This document shows, piece by piece, positions 1 to 10,484 of a stretch of 64,000 nt of DNA. The position numbers and the translations under genes were made by a program. The notes beneath the pieces are model-generated. The model saw only the letters and a list, made by a program, of their open reading frames with translations, was not told the DNA's origin and did not search any database. The stretch lies in the NCBI GenBank assembly GCA_030715195.1, contig JAUYVI010000004.1, positions 270,803 through 334,802 of the forward strand. Direction: 5' to 3'. Position 1 is the stretch's first letter. Every line of letters starts with the position of its first letter. The stretch comes from Dongia sedimenti (GTDB taxonomy: Bacteria > Pseudomonadota > Alphaproteobacteria > Dongiales > Dongiaceae).

Positions 1-2
1 AG

Positions 3-767
3 GAAAGCCGGATCAAGGGCGTCACCGAGATCTGCCCGGCCAACGCTTCGTTCCAGATCAAGTTCGATCCGGACGTGATCGCGCCGGACGACATGCTGGC
101 AGAGCTGAAGCGGCTGGAAGGGGCGGCCGACAAGGCGGAATCCAGCATCAAGACCCGCATCGTCGAGATCCCGGTCCTCTACAACGATCCCTGGACCCAC
201 GAGACCCTGATGCGCTTCCGCGAGCGCCACCAGGATCCGAAGAGCACCGACATCGAATACGCCGCGCGGATCAACAATCTCGACGGCGTCGACGGCTTCG
301 TGAAGGCGCATTCCGGCGCCCCCTGGTTCGTCTCCATGGTCGGCTTCGTCGCCGGCCTGCCGTTCCTCTACCAGATGGTCGACCGCAAGCGGCAGATCGA
401 GGTGCCGAAATACCTCCGGCCCCGCACCGACACGCCGAAGCTGACCGTCGGCCATGGCGGTTGCTTCGGCTGCATCTATTCGGTGCGCGGCGCCGGCGGC
501 TATCAGATGTTCGGCATCACGCCGATGCCGATCTACGACCCGAAGCAGGAGATCAAGTACCTGAAGGACTTCATGGTGTTCTTCCGTCCGGGCGACATCG
601 TGAAATGGAAGCCGATCGACCGCGCGGAATACGATTCCGCCGTCGCCGACGTGGAGGCCGGCAAGTTCGCGCCGCGGATGCGCGACGTCACCTTCTCGCT
701 CGATGAATTCCGACGAGACATCGACGGCACCAACGCCAAGCTCATGGGGGTGCTCTATGGCAATTAA
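3..767 (+). CDS. KipI/PxpB-type carboxyltransferase subunit (5-oxoprolinase subunit B family), 5' end missing
   Basis: The frame is already open at base 3, so the start codon lies upstream of the window; 254 residues are visible. They match the carboxyltransferase C/D family (KipI, PxpB, allophanate hydrolase subunit 1): GVTEICPANASFQIKFDPD near the visible N-terminus, SMVGFVAGLPFLYQM in the middle, and a Gly-rich block ending GYQMFGITPMPIYDP, the family's G-x-T-P-x-x-x-x-DP region. Such proteins pair with a subunit C encoded next door, as here, where the downstream gene starts inside this one (11-base overlap). Family members act in ATP-dependent 5-oxoproline cleavage or as carboxyltransferases of biotin-dependent carboxylases. 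The central Gly-rich motif is diverged from typical PxpB and bioY lies close by, so a biotin-dependent carboxylase role is possible. The substrate cannot be read from sequence. Confidence 0.85.
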   Translation, partial: ESRIKGVTEICPANASFQIKFDPDVIAPDDMLAELKRLEGAADKAESSIKTRIVEIPVLYNDPWTHETLMRFRERHQDPKSTDIEYAARINNLDGVDGFVKAHSGAPWFVSMVGFVAGLPFLYQMVDRKRQIEVPKYLRPRTDTPKLTVGHGGCFGCIYSVRGAGGYQMFGITPMPIYDPKQEIKYLKDFMVFFRPGDIVKWKPIDRAEYDSAVADVEAGKFAPRMRDVTFSLDEFRRDIDGTNAKLMGVLYGN

Positions 768-1731
768 GGTCATCAACCCCGGCCTCTCCACCACGGTCCA
801 GGATCTCGGCCGTCCCGGCTACTACCATCTCGGCATCCCGCTCTCCGGCGGCATGGACCGGTTCGCGCTCCGCGCCGCCAACCTGCTGGTCGGCAACGAC
901 GAGGGCGCCGCGGTCCTGGAAGCCGTGTTCATGGGGCCGGAGCTGCAGTTCGCTTCGGACGCCATCGTCGCCGTCACCGGCGCCGAGCTGCCGCCGAAGG
1001 TCGACGGCAATGTCCAGCCGACCTGGACTGCCTTCAAGGTGAAGGCCGGCCAGACCCTGGGCTTCGATTTCCTGAAGAGCGGCGCCCGCGCCTATATCGC
1101 CGTCCAGGGCGGCATCGACGTGCCGGTCGTGCTCGGCTCGCGCTCGACCTACACCCTGGGCGCGCTCGGCGGCCATGAGGGCCGCAAGCTGGCCGCCGGC
1201 GATGCGCTGAAGGTCGGCGGCGTGGCCAAGGCGGCCAAGGAAGGCCGCAGCATCCCCGCCAACCTCCGCCGCCTGCCCGGCAATCCCGCCGAGCTCCGCG
1301 TGGTGCCCGGCCTCTACTGGCACCGCATCACCGACGCGGCCGGCACGGGCTTCTTCGCCGATACCTGGAAGGTCGCACCGGAAGCCGACCGCATCGGCTA
1401 CCGCTTCAAGGGCGGCAAGCCTCTGGAGTTCGTGCCCAGGAAGCAGCCGTTCGGCGCCGGCAGCGATCCCTCGAACATCGTCGATGCCTGCTATCCCTAT
1501 GGCTCGATCCAGGTGCCGGGCGGCACCGAGCCGATCGTGCTGCACCGGGACGCGGTCTCCGGCGGGGGCTATTTCATGGTCGGCACCGTGATCTCCGCCG
1601 ACATGGACCTGATCGGCCAATTGCAGCCGCACACGCCGGCCAAGTTCGTGAAGGTCGACATGAAGGGCGCCCTGCAGGCCCGGCACGACCGCCAGGCGCT
1701 GCTTCAGAAACTGCGCGCGGCGGTGAATTGA
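757..1731 (+). CDS. PxpC/KipA-type biotin-dependent carboxyltransferase subunit
   Basis: A 324-residue protein of the carboxyltransferase A/B (KipA, PxpC, allophanate hydrolase subunit 2) family. The N-terminus INPGLSTTVQDLGRPGYYHL and the following IPLSGGMDRFALRAANLLVG are family hallmarks, and FGAGSDPSNIVDACYPYGSI with VSGGGYFMVGTVISADMDLI form the conserved C-terminal half. I chose the ATG at 757, which overlaps the upstream stop by 11 bases and places the usual MxIKVINPG start at residue 1; an earlier start at 703 would add 18 atypical residues. The product presumably forms a heteromer with the upstream subunit in the cytoplasm. No LamB/YcsF (PxpA) partner is visible downstream; one could lie upstream of the window. 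Confidence 0.88.
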   Translation: MAIKVINPGLSTTVQDLGRPGYYHLGIPLSGGMDRFALRAANLLVGNDEGAAVLEAVFMGPELQFASDAIVAVTGAELPPKVDGNVQPTWTAFKVKAGQTLGFDFLKSGARAYIAVQGGIDVPVVLGSRSTYTLGALGGHEGRKLAAGDALKVGGVAKAAKEGRSIPANLRRLPGNPAELRVVPGLYWHRITDAAGTGFFADTWKVAPEADRIGYRFKGGKPLEFVPRKQPFGAGSDPSNIVDACYPYGSIQVPGGTEPIVLHRDAVSGGGYFMVGTVISADMDLIGQLQPHTPAKFVKVDMKGALQARHDRQALLQKLRAAVN

Positions 1732-1788
1732 GCATGCACCCGGCCTGCCACACAAAGACTCCCACCGACTGATCACGAAGAGGATACG

Positions 1789-2340
1789 ATGCAACTCACC
1801 CTCGCCGATAAGCTCTGGTCCGGCGCCACCACCAACCTCGTCAAGCAGGCCGCGCTGGTCATCGGCGGCAGCCTGCTGCTCGCCGCCTCGGCCCATGTGA
1901 AGGTGCCGTTCTGGCCGGTACCGATGACCATGCAGACCTTCGTCGTGCTGATGATCGGGGCCACGCTCGGCCGCAATCTCGCGCTCGCCACCGTCGCCGC
2001 CTATCTGGTCGAAGGTGCGGCGGGCCTGCCGTTCTTCGCCGCGGGGGGCGGGATCGCGATCCTGGCCGGCCCGACCGCCGGCTATCTGATCGGCTTCCTG
2101 GTCGCCGCCGGCCTGGTCGGCCATCTCGCCAATCGCGGCATGGGCCGCAGCGTCGCCAGCGCCGTCCCGATCTTCATCGCCGGCGATGTGGCGATCTTCC
2201 TCTGCGGCGTGGCCTGGCTCTCGACCCTGATCGGCTTCGAAGCCGCGATCGTCAACGGCCTCGTTCCCTTCCTCCTGGCCGAGGTGGTGAAGATCGCGCT
2301 GGCCTGCACCCTGCTGCCCTGGGCCTGGAAGCGCGCCTGA
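1789..2340 (+). CDS. bioY: Biotin transporter BioY (S component)
   Basis: A 183-residue hydrophobic protein with about six membrane segments. It carries the BioY signatures VPFWPVPMTMQTFVVLMIGA (biotin-site loop and following helix) and GPTAGYLIGF. BioY binds biotin at the outer face of the cytoplasmic membrane and works alone or with an EcfAT energising module; no EcfA or EcfT is encoded nearby. The ATG is preceded by AGAGGA five bases upstream, a good ribosome site. Its position after the carboxyltransferase genes, in the same direction with a 57-base gap, links biotin supply to a biotin-dependent enzyme, and a biotin-containing methylcrotonyl-CoA carboxylase is encoded 9 kb away. No BirA or BioR site was recognised upstream. 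Confidence 0.95.
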   Translation: MQLTLADKLWSGATTNLVKQAALVIGGSLLLAASAHVKVPFWPVPMTMQTFVVLMIGATLGRNLALATVAAYLVEGAAGLPFFAAGGGIAILAGPTAGYLIGFLVAAGLVGHLANRGMGRSVASAVPIFIAGDVAIFLCGVAWLSTLIGFEAAIVNGLVPFLLAEVVKIALACTLLPWAWKRA

Positions 2341-2346
2341 GCCACG

Positions 2347-4731
2347 GTGGATGACAGCACGCATGTGACCGACGGCCGGCTCGTCGGCAGGCCGGTCCGC
2401 CGCAAGGAAGACCGCCGTTTCCTCACCGGCGAGGGTCGCTATGTCGACGACATCCAGCTCCCCGGCATGACCCATGGCGTGGTGCTGCGCTCGCCGCATG
2501 CCCATGCCCGGATCACCCGCATCGCCACCGACCATGCGCGCGCGCTGCCCGGCGTGCTCGCCATCATCACCGCGGCCGATCTCGACGCGGCGAAGATCGG
2601 CGGCCTGCCCTGCGGCTGGGGCGTCCCTTTGGGCACCGGCCGCAAGCAGGCCGAGCCGCCGCACCCGGTGCTGGCGGGCGAGACGGTGCGCCATGTCGGC
2701 GATCCCGTCGCCTTCGTGGTCGGCGAGACCCGCGAGGCCGCGCTCGACGCCGCCGAGGCGATCGAAATCGACTATGCGCCGCTGCCGCACATCACCAATC
2801 TGGAGCAGTCGGTCGCGCCCGAGGCGCCGCAGATCTGGCCCGAAGCGAAGGGCAATCTCTGCTACGACTGGAATGTCGGCGATGCCGCGGCCGCCGCGCA
2901 GGCCTTCGCCCGCGCCGCCCATGTCACCACCGTCCAGCTGATCAACAACCGGGTCCATGCCTCACCGATGGAGACCCGCGGCACGATCGGCCATTACGAT
3001 CCCTCGTCGGATCGCTACACGCTCTACACCTCGAACCAGAATCCGCACATCATCCGCGTGCTGCTCTCGGTCGCGACCCTGGGCGTGTCCGAGGACAAGA
3101 TCCGCGTCGTGGCGCCGGATGTCGGCGGCGGCTTCGGCATGAAGATCTATCACTATGCCGAAGAGCTGCTGGTGGTGTTCGCCTCGAAGCGGATCCGCCG
3201 GCCGGTCAAATGGATCTCCGACCGCAGCGAGGCCTATCTCTCCGACACCCATGCCCGCGACCACGTGACCACCGTCTCCGGCGCCTTCGACCGCGACGGC
3301 ACCATGGTCGGGTTCAAGGTCGACACCATCGCCAATATGGGCGCCTATCTCTCGACCTTCGCGCCGGCGATCCCGTCCTTCTTCTACGCCTATCCGATGC
3401 CCGGCCCCTACAAGGTGCGCGCGGTGCATTGCCGGGTGCGCGCCGCCTTCACCAACACGGTGCCGGTGGACGCCTATCGCGGCGCCGGCAGGCCCGAGGC
3501 GACCTATGTGCTCGAGCGGCTGATGGATGCCGCGGCGCGCGAGCTCGGCATCGACCGCGTCGCGATGCGCCGCCGCAATCTCATCCCGGCCGAGGCGTTT
3601 CCCTACAAGACGCCCTTGCTCTGGACCTATGACGTCGCCGATCTCCACGCTTTGCTGGATCGCGCGGTCGAGGTCGGCGACTTCGCCGGATTCGAGGCGC
3701 GCCGCGCCGAATCGGAATCGCGCGGCAAGCTGCGCGGCCTCGGCTTTGCCTATTACATGGAATCCTGCGGCATGGGCCCGTCGAAGCTCCTGAACGAGCA
3801 GGGCTGCCGCGCCGGCCAGTACGAGGTCGGCACCGTGCGCGTCAACCCGACCGGCTCGGTCACCGTGCTGACCGGCAGCCATGCCCATGGCCAGGGCCAC
3901 GAGACGGTCTACGCGCAGATCGTGTCGGATGCCTTGGGTGTTCCCTTCGACCAGATCGAGATCGCCCATGGCGATACCGACCGCGTGCCCTATGGCATCG
4001 GCACCTATGGCTCGCGCTCGCTGGCGGTCGGCGGTTCGGCGATGAAGCTCTCGATCGACAAGGTGATCGAGAAGGGCCGCAAGATCGCCTCGCATCTGCT
4101 GGAGGCCGACGCCGGCGACATCCGTTTCGAGAACGGCGCCTACAGCGTGATCGGCACCGATCGTCAGGTCACCTTCAAGACCGTGGCGTCCGCCGCCTAC
4201 AACCCGATCGCCTTCCCGCCCACCGAGATCGAGCCCGGCCTGGAAGAAACCACCTATTTCGATCCGCCGGATTTCACCTTTCCCTATGGCGTCCATCTTT
4301 GCGAGATCGAGATCGATCCCGAGACCGGCAAGATCGACCTTCTCGCCCTGGCCGCGGTCGATGACTTCGGCAACCAGATGAACCCGATGATCGTCGCCGG
4401 CCAGATCCATGGCGGCCTGGCGCAGGGTGTCGGCCAGGGCATGTTCGAGCATTGCGCCTATGACGATGCCACGGGCCAGCTGCTCACCGGCTCGCTGATG
4501 GACTATGCCCTGCCGCGCGCCGACGACCTGCCGCCGATGCGGATCGAGTCCATCACCACCCCCTGCAAGAACAACCCGCTCGGCGTCAAAGGCTGCGGCG
4601 AAGCCGGCGCCATCGCCGGCCCCGCCGCTTTGGTCAGCGCCGTGCTGCACGCTTTGACGCCACTCGGCGTCACGTCGATCGACATGCCGGTGACTTCGGA
4701 GAAGGTCTGGCGGGCCATCAACAAGGCCTGA
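2347..4731 (+). CDS. Molybdopterin-binding subunit of the xanthine oxidase family, form-II CoxL type
   Basis: A 794-residue large subunit of a molybdenum hydroxylase. It opens with RRKEDRRFLTGEGRYVDD, typical of CoxL-type subunits. The active-site loop around residue 375 reads AYRGAGR, the form-II signature, and not the AYxCSFR of true CO dehydrogenase. The base-catalyst glutamate is present in GVKGCGEAG (Glu752). The protein would hold Mo-molybdopterin cytosine dinucleotide and hydroxylate an aldehyde or N-heterocycle. The start is GTG six bases after bioY; no in-frame ATG precedes the conserved region. The 2Fe-2S small subunit and FAD-binding medium subunit that such enzymes need are not encoded next to it or anywhere in the window, so partners must come from elsewhere. 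Substrate unknown. Confidence 0.92.
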   Translation: MDDSTHVTDGRLVGRPVRRKEDRRFLTGEGRYVDDIQLPGMTHGVVLRSPHAHARITRIATDHARALPGVLAIITAADLDAAKIGGLPCGWGVPLGTGRKQAEPPHPVLAGETVRHVGDPVAFVVGETREAALDAAEAIEIDYAPLPHITNLEQSVAPEAPQIWPEAKGNLCYDWNVGDAAAAAQAFARAAHVTTVQLINNRVHASPMETRGTIGHYDPSSDRYTLYTSNQNPHIIRVLLSVATLGVSEDKIRVVAPDVGGGFGMKIYHYAEELLVVFASKRIRRPVKWISDRSEAYLSDTHARDHVTTVSGAFDRDGTMVGFKVDTIANMGAYLSTFAPAIPSFFYAYPMPGPYKVRAVHCRVRAAFTNTVPVDAYRGAGRPEATYVLERLMDAAARELGIDRVAMRRRNLIPAEAFPYKTPLLWTYDVADLHALLDRAVEVGDFAGFEARRAESESRGKLRGLGFAYYMESCGMGPSKLLNEQGCRAGQYEVGTVRVNPTGSVTVLTGSHAHGQGHETVYAQIVSDALGVPFDQIEIAHGDTDRVPYGIGTYGSRSLAVGGSAMKLSIDKVIEKGRKIASHLLEADAGDIRFENGAYSVIGTDRQVTFKTVASAAYNPIAFPPTEIEPGLEETTYFDPPDFTFPYGVHLCEIEIDPETGKIDLLALAAVDDFGNQMNPMIVAGQIHGGLAQGVGQGMFEHCAYDDATGQLLTGSLMDYALPRADDLPPMRIESITTPCKNNPLGVKGCGEAGAIAGPAALVSAVLHALTPLGVTSIDMPVTSEKVWRAINKA

Positions 4732-4783
4732 CTTCCACGCGGTTTGGTGCCAGACTCCGGCCATAACTCAGCCAGAGCGCGCC

Positions 4784-5809
4784 ATGGATCAGACCGAGAA
4801 ACGCCCCAGCACTGCCTTCACCTCGATCGACTACGACAAGAAAGGCAAGCAGGCGGGCTTCATCATGATCCCGCATTCGCCGCATGAGGATGCCTGGGGC
4901 GCGACCCGGGTGCCGATCGCGGTGATCGCCAACGGCACCGGTCCCACCGTCATCATCGAGGGCGGCAATCACGGCGACGAATACGAAGGTCCGATCGCCA
5001 TCGCCGAACTGATCCGCGATCTCGATCCGGGCGCGATCCAGGGCCGCCTGATCCTGCTGCCGGCGATCAACGTCAACGCGGCGATGGCGGGGGCCCGCAC
5101 CTCGCCGGTCGATGGGCTCAACTTCAACCGCGTCTTCCCGGGCGATCCGCATGGCTCGATCACCCAGCAGATCGCGGCCTATATGATGGACGTGCTGTTC
5201 CCGATGGGCGACGCCTTCCTGGATCTCCATTCCGGCGGCTCCTCGCTCGACCTGCTGCCGAGCGCCATCATCGAGCCCTCGCCCGATCCGGAGCTGCGCC
5301 GCAAGAACATTGAGGCGGCGAAAGCCTTCGACGCGCCGCTGACCGTGGTCATCGACAACATGGGCGACCCGCGCACCGCGACCGCCGCGGCCTGCCGCGC
5401 TGGCCTGATCACCACCGGCACTGAGATGGCGGGCGGCGGCACAGTGCGGCCCGAGGCGCTGGCGATCTGCCGCCGCGGCGTCAGGAACGTGCTGGCCCAT
5501 CTCGGCGTGCTGCCGCCGTCGGAGAAGGCATCCGCGCGCAACGACGGCAAGCTGCTGGAGCTGCCCGGCGCCGAAGCGCATGTCTTCGCGACCATGGACG
5601 GCATCTTCGAGCCGTTCCACACGCACGGCCGCGAAGTCCACGCGGGCGAAGCCGCCGGCCGCATCCACTGCACCTGGGATCCGACCAAGCCGCCGGAGAC
5701 CATGCACTACCAGGCCGACGGGATTCTCTATGGCCTGCGCCAGCCGGGCCGCGTCCGACCGGGCAATTGCTGCGCGGTCGTGGCGGCGCCTTACAGCGGC
5801 ACGCTCTAA
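4784..5809 (+). CDS. Succinylglutamate desuccinylase/aspartoacylase family (M14-like) amidohydrolase
   Basis: A 341-residue zinc hydrolase. The metal ligands are visible as GGNHGDE (His63, Glu66) and FLDLHSGG (His149), the HxxE...H set of the aspartoacylase family. The long C-terminal half ([20 protein letters not shown] and onward) is the beta-rich domain seen in DoeB/N-acyl-diaminobutyrate deacylase-type members. It would deacylate an N-acyl amino acid or related amide in the cytoplasm. It follows the CoxL-like gene by 52 bases on the same strand and may be the last gene of that operon. Its TAA shares the four bases CTAA with the TAG of the convergent isovaleryl-CoA dehydrogenase gene. Confidence 0.9.
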   Translation: MDQTEKRPSTAFTSIDYDKKGKQAGFIMIPHSPHEDAWGATRVPIAVIANGTGPTVIIEGGNHGDEYEGPIAIAELIRDLDPGAIQGRLILLPAINVNAAMAGARTSPVDGLNFNRVFPGDPHGSITQQIAAYMMDVLFPMGDAFLDLHSGGSSLDLLPSAIIEPSPDPELRRKNIEAAKAFDAPLTVVIDNMGDPRTATAAACRAGLITTGTEMAGGGTVRPEALAICRRGVRNVLAHLGVLPPSEKASARNDGKLLELPGAEAHVFATMDGIFEPFHTHGREVHAGEAAGRIHCTWDPTKPPETMHYQADGILYGLRQPGRVRPGNCCAVVAAPYSGTL

Positions 5810-6975
5810 GCCGTCTCTTCGAACAGCTCGCGGCCGATCAGCATGCGGCGGATCTCGGACGTGCCGGCGCCGATCTCGTAGAGCTTGGCGTCGCGCAGCA
5901 GCCGGCCGGTCGGATAGTCGTTGATATAGCCGTTGCCGCCCAGGAGCTGGATCGCGTCCAAGGCCACCTTGGTGGCGTTCTCGGCCGCGAACAGGATGGC
6001 GCCGGCCGCATCCTTGCGCGTGGCCTGGCCGCGGTCGCAGGCCTTGGCCACGGCATAGACATAGGCGCGGCTGGCATTGAGAGTGGTGTACATGTCGGCG
6101 AGCTTGCCCTGCACCAGCTGGAAGCTGCCGATCGGCTGGTCGAACTGCTTCCTCTCATGCACATAGGGCAGGGCGACATCGAGCGCCGCCTGCATGATGC
6201 CGAGCGGTCCCGCCGCCAGCACCGCGCGCTCGTAATCGAGACCGGACATCAACACCCGCACGCCGCGGCCGACCTCGCCCAGCACATTCTCTTCGGGCAC
6301 CTCGCAATCCCGGAACACCAACTCGCAGGTGTTGGAGCCGCGCATGCCGAGCTTGTCCAGCTTCTGCGCGGTCGAGAATCCCTTGAACCCCTTCTCGATC
6401 AGGAAGGCGGTGATTCCTTTCGATCCCGCCGCCGGGTCGGTCTTGGCATAGACCACCAGCACGTCGGCATCCGGCCCGTTGGTGATCCACATCTTGTTGC
6501 CGTTGAGGATATAGCGGTCACCCTTCTTCTCGGCCTTCAGCTTCATCGAGACCACGTCCGATCCGGCGCCCGGCTCGCTCATGGCCAGCGCGCCGACATG
6601 GCTCCCGTCGATCAGCTTCGGCAGGTAGCGCTTCTTCTGCGCCGCATTGCCGTTGCGGCGGATCTGGTTGACGCAGAGATTGGAATGCGCGCCGTAGGAG
6701 AGGCCGACCGAGGCCGAGGCCCGGCTGATCTCCTCCATGGCGACGGCATGCTCGAGATAGCCGAGCCCGGCGCCGCCATATTCCTCCTCGACGGTGATCC
6801 CCAGCACGCCGAGATCGCCCAGCTTCTTCCAGAGATCCATCGGGAACTCGTTGGTCTTGTCGATCTCGGCCGCGCGTGGCGCGATCTCCTTCTCGGAAAA
6901 CGCCTCGATCTGGTTGCGGAACGCGACCACCATGTCGCCCAGATCGAAATCGAGCGTGCTTCCCGTGTTGCGCAT
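5806..6975 (-). CDS. ivd: Isovaleryl-CoA dehydrogenase
   Basis: A 389-residue acyl-CoA dehydrogenase. Features: [14 protein letters not shown] (FAD/substrate loop), [18 protein letters not shown], and [20 protein letters not shown] near the C-terminus. The catalytic glutamate sits in the isovaleryl-specific position, [14 protein letters not shown] (Glu249), as in mammalian IVD. It oxidises isovaleryl-CoA to 3-methylcrotonyl-CoA, passing electrons to ETF. The gene lies 8 bases downstream of the fused 2-oxoacid:ferredoxin oxidoreductase gene, so the two are probably one transcript, divergent from the methylcrotonyl-CoA carboxylase operon that takes the product. This arrangement supports the leucine-pathway assignment over generic acyl-CoA dehydrogenase. 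Confidence 0.95.
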   Translation of the reverse strand: MRNTGSTLDFDLGDMVVAFRNQIEAFSEKEIAPRAAEIDKTNEFPMDLWKKLGDLGVLGITVEEEYGGAGLGYLEHAVAMEEISRASASVGLSYGAHSNLCVNQIRRNGNAAQKKRYLPKLIDGSHVGALAMSEPGAGSDVVSMKLKAEKKGDRYILNGNKMWITNGPDADVLVVYAKTDPAAGSKGITAFLIEKGFKGFSTAQKLDKLGMRGSNTCELVFRDCEVPEENVLGEVGRGVRVLMSGLDYERAVLAAGPLGIMQAALDVALPYVHERKQFDQPIGSFQLVQGKLADMYTTLNASRAYVYAVAKACDRGQATRKDAAGAILFAAENATKVALDAIQLLGGNGYINDYPTGRLLRDAKLYEIGAGTSEIRRMLIGRELFEETA

Positions 6976-6983
6976 GCTTCCCC

Positions 6984-9900
6984 CTAAAGTGCCGGCTGCT
7001 CGACTTTAGCAGAGGCCGGCGCGGCCTTGGCAATGCCCCGATAGCGCGCCTGCAATTGCGGCCATAGTGCATCGAACTTGTCGAAGGCCGCCATCTTCAC
7101 CGGCCCGAAGCCGCGCACTGGGTCTGGCGCCGAGGCCAGCGCAATCGCCGCAGACCGGTTCTCCGGCGTCAGCGACCCCGCGAGCTCGTCCAGCATCGCC
7201 TCATAGGTCTTGATCAGCCCGCGCTCGCGCTTCCGCTCCTCGGTCCGCCCGAAGATGTCGAAAGCGGTGCCGCGCAGCCCCTTCAGCCGCGCCATCCAGC
7301 GCAGCGGCACCCGCATGCCTTCGCCGAAGCGTTGCTTCTTCGGCCGGCCGAGATCCGGATCGAGCTTGGCGATCAGCGGCGGCGCCAGATGGAAGCTGAG
7401 CTTGCCGTCTCCCGCGAAGGTCTCGTTCAGCTCCCGCTCGAAAGCGGGATCGGTCAGCAGCCGCGCGACCTCATACTCGTCTTTGTAGGCGAGCACCTTG
7501 GCGTAATTGATCGCCACCGCCCGAGTCAGGGCATCGCTCTGCGCGACCTTGCTTTCCAGCACCCGGACTCGTCCGACGGCCGTGCGGTATTTTTCCGCCA
7601 GTTTCGCGTCCTGGTATTCGGTCAGGTGTTGGGCGCGATGGGAGCTGATTTCGTCCAATGTCATATCCGACAGCGGTCGGTCGCCGGTGGCCGGCACCAG
7701 CAGTTCGGCGATCCGCTCCGGATCAGCGGCGGCGACGCGGCCCCAGCGGAAGGCCGTCTTGTTCATGGCGATGGCGACGCCGTTCAACTCGATCGCCCGC
7801 ATCAGCGCCGCTTCCGACAAGGGCAGCAGGCCGAGCTGCCAGGCATAGCCCACCATCATCATGTTGGAGGCGATGGCATCGCCGATCACCTTGGTGGCGA
7901 AGCGGTGGAAATCGACGATTCGCGGCCCCGGCTTCACATTGTCCTTGATCGCCTGCAGCACGGATTCCTGGCGGAAGTCGAAGTCCCGCTCGCGCACGAA
8001 GCTGGCGACCGGCGCGGTATGCGCATTGACGACCGCCGCCGTGCGCGACGCCGAGATCATGTCCATGCCTTCGCGCGAGATCGCCACCACGGAATCCGCT
8101 GCCAGCAGCAGGTCGGCGCAGCCACCGGCGATGCGCGGGGTCGAGATGTGGTCGGGATCGCTGCAGAGCCGGATGTGCGAGATGACCGCGCCGCCCTTCT
8201 GGGCGAGGCCGGAAACTTCCAGCACCATGGCGGCCTTCTCGTCGAGATGCGCCGCCATGCCGATGATGCCGCCGATGGTCAGCACCCCGGTCCCGCCGAT
8301 GCCGGTGACGGCGATGTTGAACGGTGTGTCCAGCACCGGCGGCACCGGCGGCTGCGGGAGATCGGCATCGCCGAGCGCGATGCCTTCGCCCTGCCGCGGC
8401 TGCACGCCCTTGATGGTGACGAAGGAGGGGCAGAAGCCCTTGAGGCAGGAGAGATCGACATTGCAGGCCGACTGGTTGATCTCGCGCTTCCGTCCCAGCG
8501 GCGTCTCGGCCGGCTCGATCGCGATGCAATTGCTCTGCACCGAGCAATCGCCGCAGCCTTCGCAGACCGCCTTGTTGATGAAGACCCGCTCCACCGGCTC
8601 TGGCGCCAGGTTGCGGTGGCGCTTGCGCCGCAGCTCCGCGGCGCAGCCCTGGTCATAGACGATGACCGAGCAGCCCTCGATCTCGCGGAACTCCTCCATC
8701 GCACGGTCCATATGGTCGCGCGAATGCACGGTGACGCCGGTCGGAAACTCGCCGACCGGCAGGTCATCGACATCGTCGCTCAGCACCGTGATGTGCTGGA
8801 CGCCCTCGGCGCGGATTTGCTGCACCAACTGCCCCAGCGAGAGCTCGCCATCGACAGCTTGCCCGCCGGTCATTGCCACCGCCTGGTTGTAGAGCAGCTT
8901 GTAGGTGATGTTGATCTTGGCCGCGACCGCCTGGCGGATCGCGAGAATCCCGCTGTGGAAATAGGTACCGTCGCCGAGATTGGTGAAGATGTGCTTCTCG
9001 TCGGTGAAGGGCGAGATGCCCATCCAGGTGATGCCCTCGGCGCCCATATGGGTGAAGGTGTCGGTGCGGCGGTCCATCCACTGCACCATGAAATGGCAGC
9101 CGATCCCGGCGGCGGCGCGACTGCCCTCGATCACCTTGGTCGAGGTGTTGTGGGGGCAGCCCGGGCAGTAATGCGGCATCCGGTTGACGATCGGCGTGTA
9201 GCCTTTGAGGCGCTGCTCGCGTGCGGTGAACCAGGCGACGCGCTCCTGCAGCCGCGCCTTAATGTCCGCCGGAATGTCCATGCGCATCAGACGCGCGACG
9301 ATCGCCTGCGCGACCTGCGCCTCCGAGAGCTCGCGGTCGAGCGGCAGGAAGGGCACCTCTTTCTCGTCGAACTTGCCGACGATGCGCGGGCGCACGTCGG
9401 TGCGCCAGTTGAACAAAGCCTGCTTGATCTGGTTCTCGATGATCTCGCGCCGCTCCTCGATGATCAGCACCTCCTCGAGCCCCTCGGAGAAGGCGCGGAT
9501 CCCGTGCGGCGCCAGCGGCCAGGGCATGCCGACCTTGAACAACCGCAGCCCGATCGCCTCGCCGGTCTCCTTGTCGATGCCGAGCAGATCCAGCGCCTCG
9601 CGCACGTCCTCATAGGCCTTGCCCGAGGCGACGATGCCGAAGCGCGGCCGCTTGGCGTCGATGATCAGCCGGTCCACGCCGTTGACGCTGCCGAACTCGA
9701 TCGCCGCATAGGCCTTGTAGGTCTGCAGCCGGTGGTCCTGCGACCAGCGGTCGTCCGGCCAACGGATATGGAGGCCGCCCTCGGGGATGACGAAATTCGG
9801 CGGTTCGGTGAAGGAGCAGGCCTCCTGGTCGAGATCGATGACGGCGTTGGATTCGACCGTGTCCGACAGCACCTTCATCGCGACCCAGCAGCCGGAATAG

Positions 9901-10484
9901 CGCGACATGGCGAGGCCCAAGAGGCCCATGCGCACGAACTCGTGCACGCTGGAGGGATAGAGCACCGGGATGACCGCCGACATGAAGGCGTGGTCCGACT
10001 GGTGCGGGATCGAGGAGGACTTGGCGCCGTGATCGTCGCCGGCCAGGCAAAGCACGCCGCCATGCTTCGAGGTGCCGGCCGCATTGGCATGCTTCAGCAC
10101 GTCGCCGGACCGGTCCACGCCCGGCCCCTTGCCGTACCAGATGCCGAACACGCCTTCTTTCTTGGCGCCGGGCCAGAGCCCGACCTGCTGGGTCCCCCAG
10201 ATCGCGGTCGCCGCCAGGTCCTCGTTGACCGCCGGCTGGGCGCGCACGTCATGGGCGGTGAGGAACTTCTTGGCCTTGCCGAGGGCCGTGTCATAGCCGC
10301 CCAGCGGCGAGCCGCGATAGCCGGAGATGAAGCCGCCGGTATTCAGGCCCGCGGCGCGGTCGCGGCGGATCTGCACCATCGGCAGGCGCACCAGCGCCTG
10401 GATGCCGCTCATCAGCACCCGCCCTGAGGTCTGGGTGTAGACGTCGTCCAGCCGAACGCTCGCACGATTGGGGGGAATGAGCAT
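6984..10484 (-). CDS. Fused indolepyruvate-type 2-oxoacid:ferredoxin oxidoreductase (IorA-IorB fusion)
   Basis: A very long single-chain enzyme of 1166 residues. The domain order can be followed: an N-terminal pyrimidine-binding-like domain ([15 protein letters not shown]), a ThDP/Mg site near residue 503 ([18 protein letters not shown]), a ferredoxin-like cysteine region near residue 640 ([13 protein letters not shown], then [12 protein letters not shown]), a gamma domain near residue 731 ([12 protein letters not shown]), and a C-terminal DUF6537-type region. Enzymes of this family oxidatively decarboxylate aryl- or branched-chain 2-oxoacids to acyl-CoA with ferredoxin as acceptor. The ATG at 10484 has a weak ribosome site. 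The next gene, 8 bases on, is isovaleryl-CoA dehydrogenase, so 2-oxoisocaproate is a reasonable substrate guess; this is inference from context. Confidence 0.93.
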   Translation of the reverse strand: MLIPPNRASVRLDDVYTQTSGRVLMSGIQALVRLPMVQIRRDRAAGLNTGGFISGYRGSPLGGYDTALGKAKKFLTAHDVRAQPAVNEDLAATAIWGTQQVGLWPGAKKEGVFGIWYGKGPGVDRSGDVLKHANAAGTSKHGGVLCLAGDDHGAKSSSIPHQSDHAFMSAVIPVLYPSSVHEFVRMGLLGLAMSRYSGCWVAMKVLSDTVESNAVIDLDQEACSFTEPPNFVIPEGGLHIRWPDDRWSQDHRLQTYKAYAAIEFGSVNGVDRLIIDAKRPRFGIVASGKAYEDVREALDLLGIDKETGEAIGLRLFKVGMPWPLAPHGIRAFSEGLEEVLIIEERREIIENQIKQALFNWRTDVRPRIVGKFDEKEVPFLPLDRELSEAQVAQAIVARLMRMDIPADIKARLQERVAWFTAREQRLKGYTPIVNRMPHYCPGCPHNTSTKVIEGSRAAAGIGCHFMVQWMDRRTDTFTHMGAEGITWMGISPFTDEKHIFTNLGDGTYFHSGILAIRQAVAAKINITYKLLYNQAVAMTGGQAVDGELSLGQLVQQIRAEGVQHITVLSDDVDDLPVGEFPTGVTVHSRDHMDRAMEEFREIEGCSVIVYDQGCAAELRRKRHRNLAPEPVERVFINKAVCEGCGDCSVQSNCIAIEPAETPLGRKREINQSACNVDLSCLKGFCPSFVTIKGVQPRQGEGIALGDADLPQPPVPPVLDTPFNIAVTGIGGTGVLTIGGIIGMAAHLDEKAAMVLEVSGLAQKGGAVISHIRLCSDPDHISTPRIAGGCADLLLAADSVVAISREGMDMISASRTAAVVNAHTAPVASFVRERDFDFRQESVLQAIKDNVKPGPRIVDFHRFATKVIGDAIASNMMMVGYAWQLGLLPLSEAALMRAIELNGVAIAMNKTAFRWGRVAAADPERIAELLVPATGDRPLSDMTLDEISSHRAQHLTEYQDAKLAEKYRTAVGRVRVLESKVAQSDALTRAVAINYAKVLAYKDEYEVARLLTDPAFERELNETFAGDGKLSFHLAPPLIAKLDPDLGRPKKQRFGEGMRVPLRWMARLKGLRGTAFDIFGRTEERKRERGLIKTYEAMLDELAGSLTPENRSAAIALASAPDPVRGFGPVKMAAFDKFDALWPQLQARYRGIAKAAPASAKVEQPAL

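Noticed and set aside
742..2958. 738-codon open frame on the minus strand opposite the PxpC, BioY and CoxL-like genes
   Set aside because: Arg/Gly/Asp-rich composition without any domain; it is the antisense shadow of three well-supported genes in high-GC DNA.
2347..4731. True carbon monoxide dehydrogenase CoxL
   Set aside because: The active-site loop is AYRGAGR (form II), not the AYxCSFR that holds the Cu-Mo centre of CO dehydrogenase.
7332..10427. 1031-codon open frame on the plus strand
   Set aside because: It lies wholly opposite the fused ferredoxin oxidoreductase, whose motifs are intact. The product is His/Arg/Leu-rich and matches no family.
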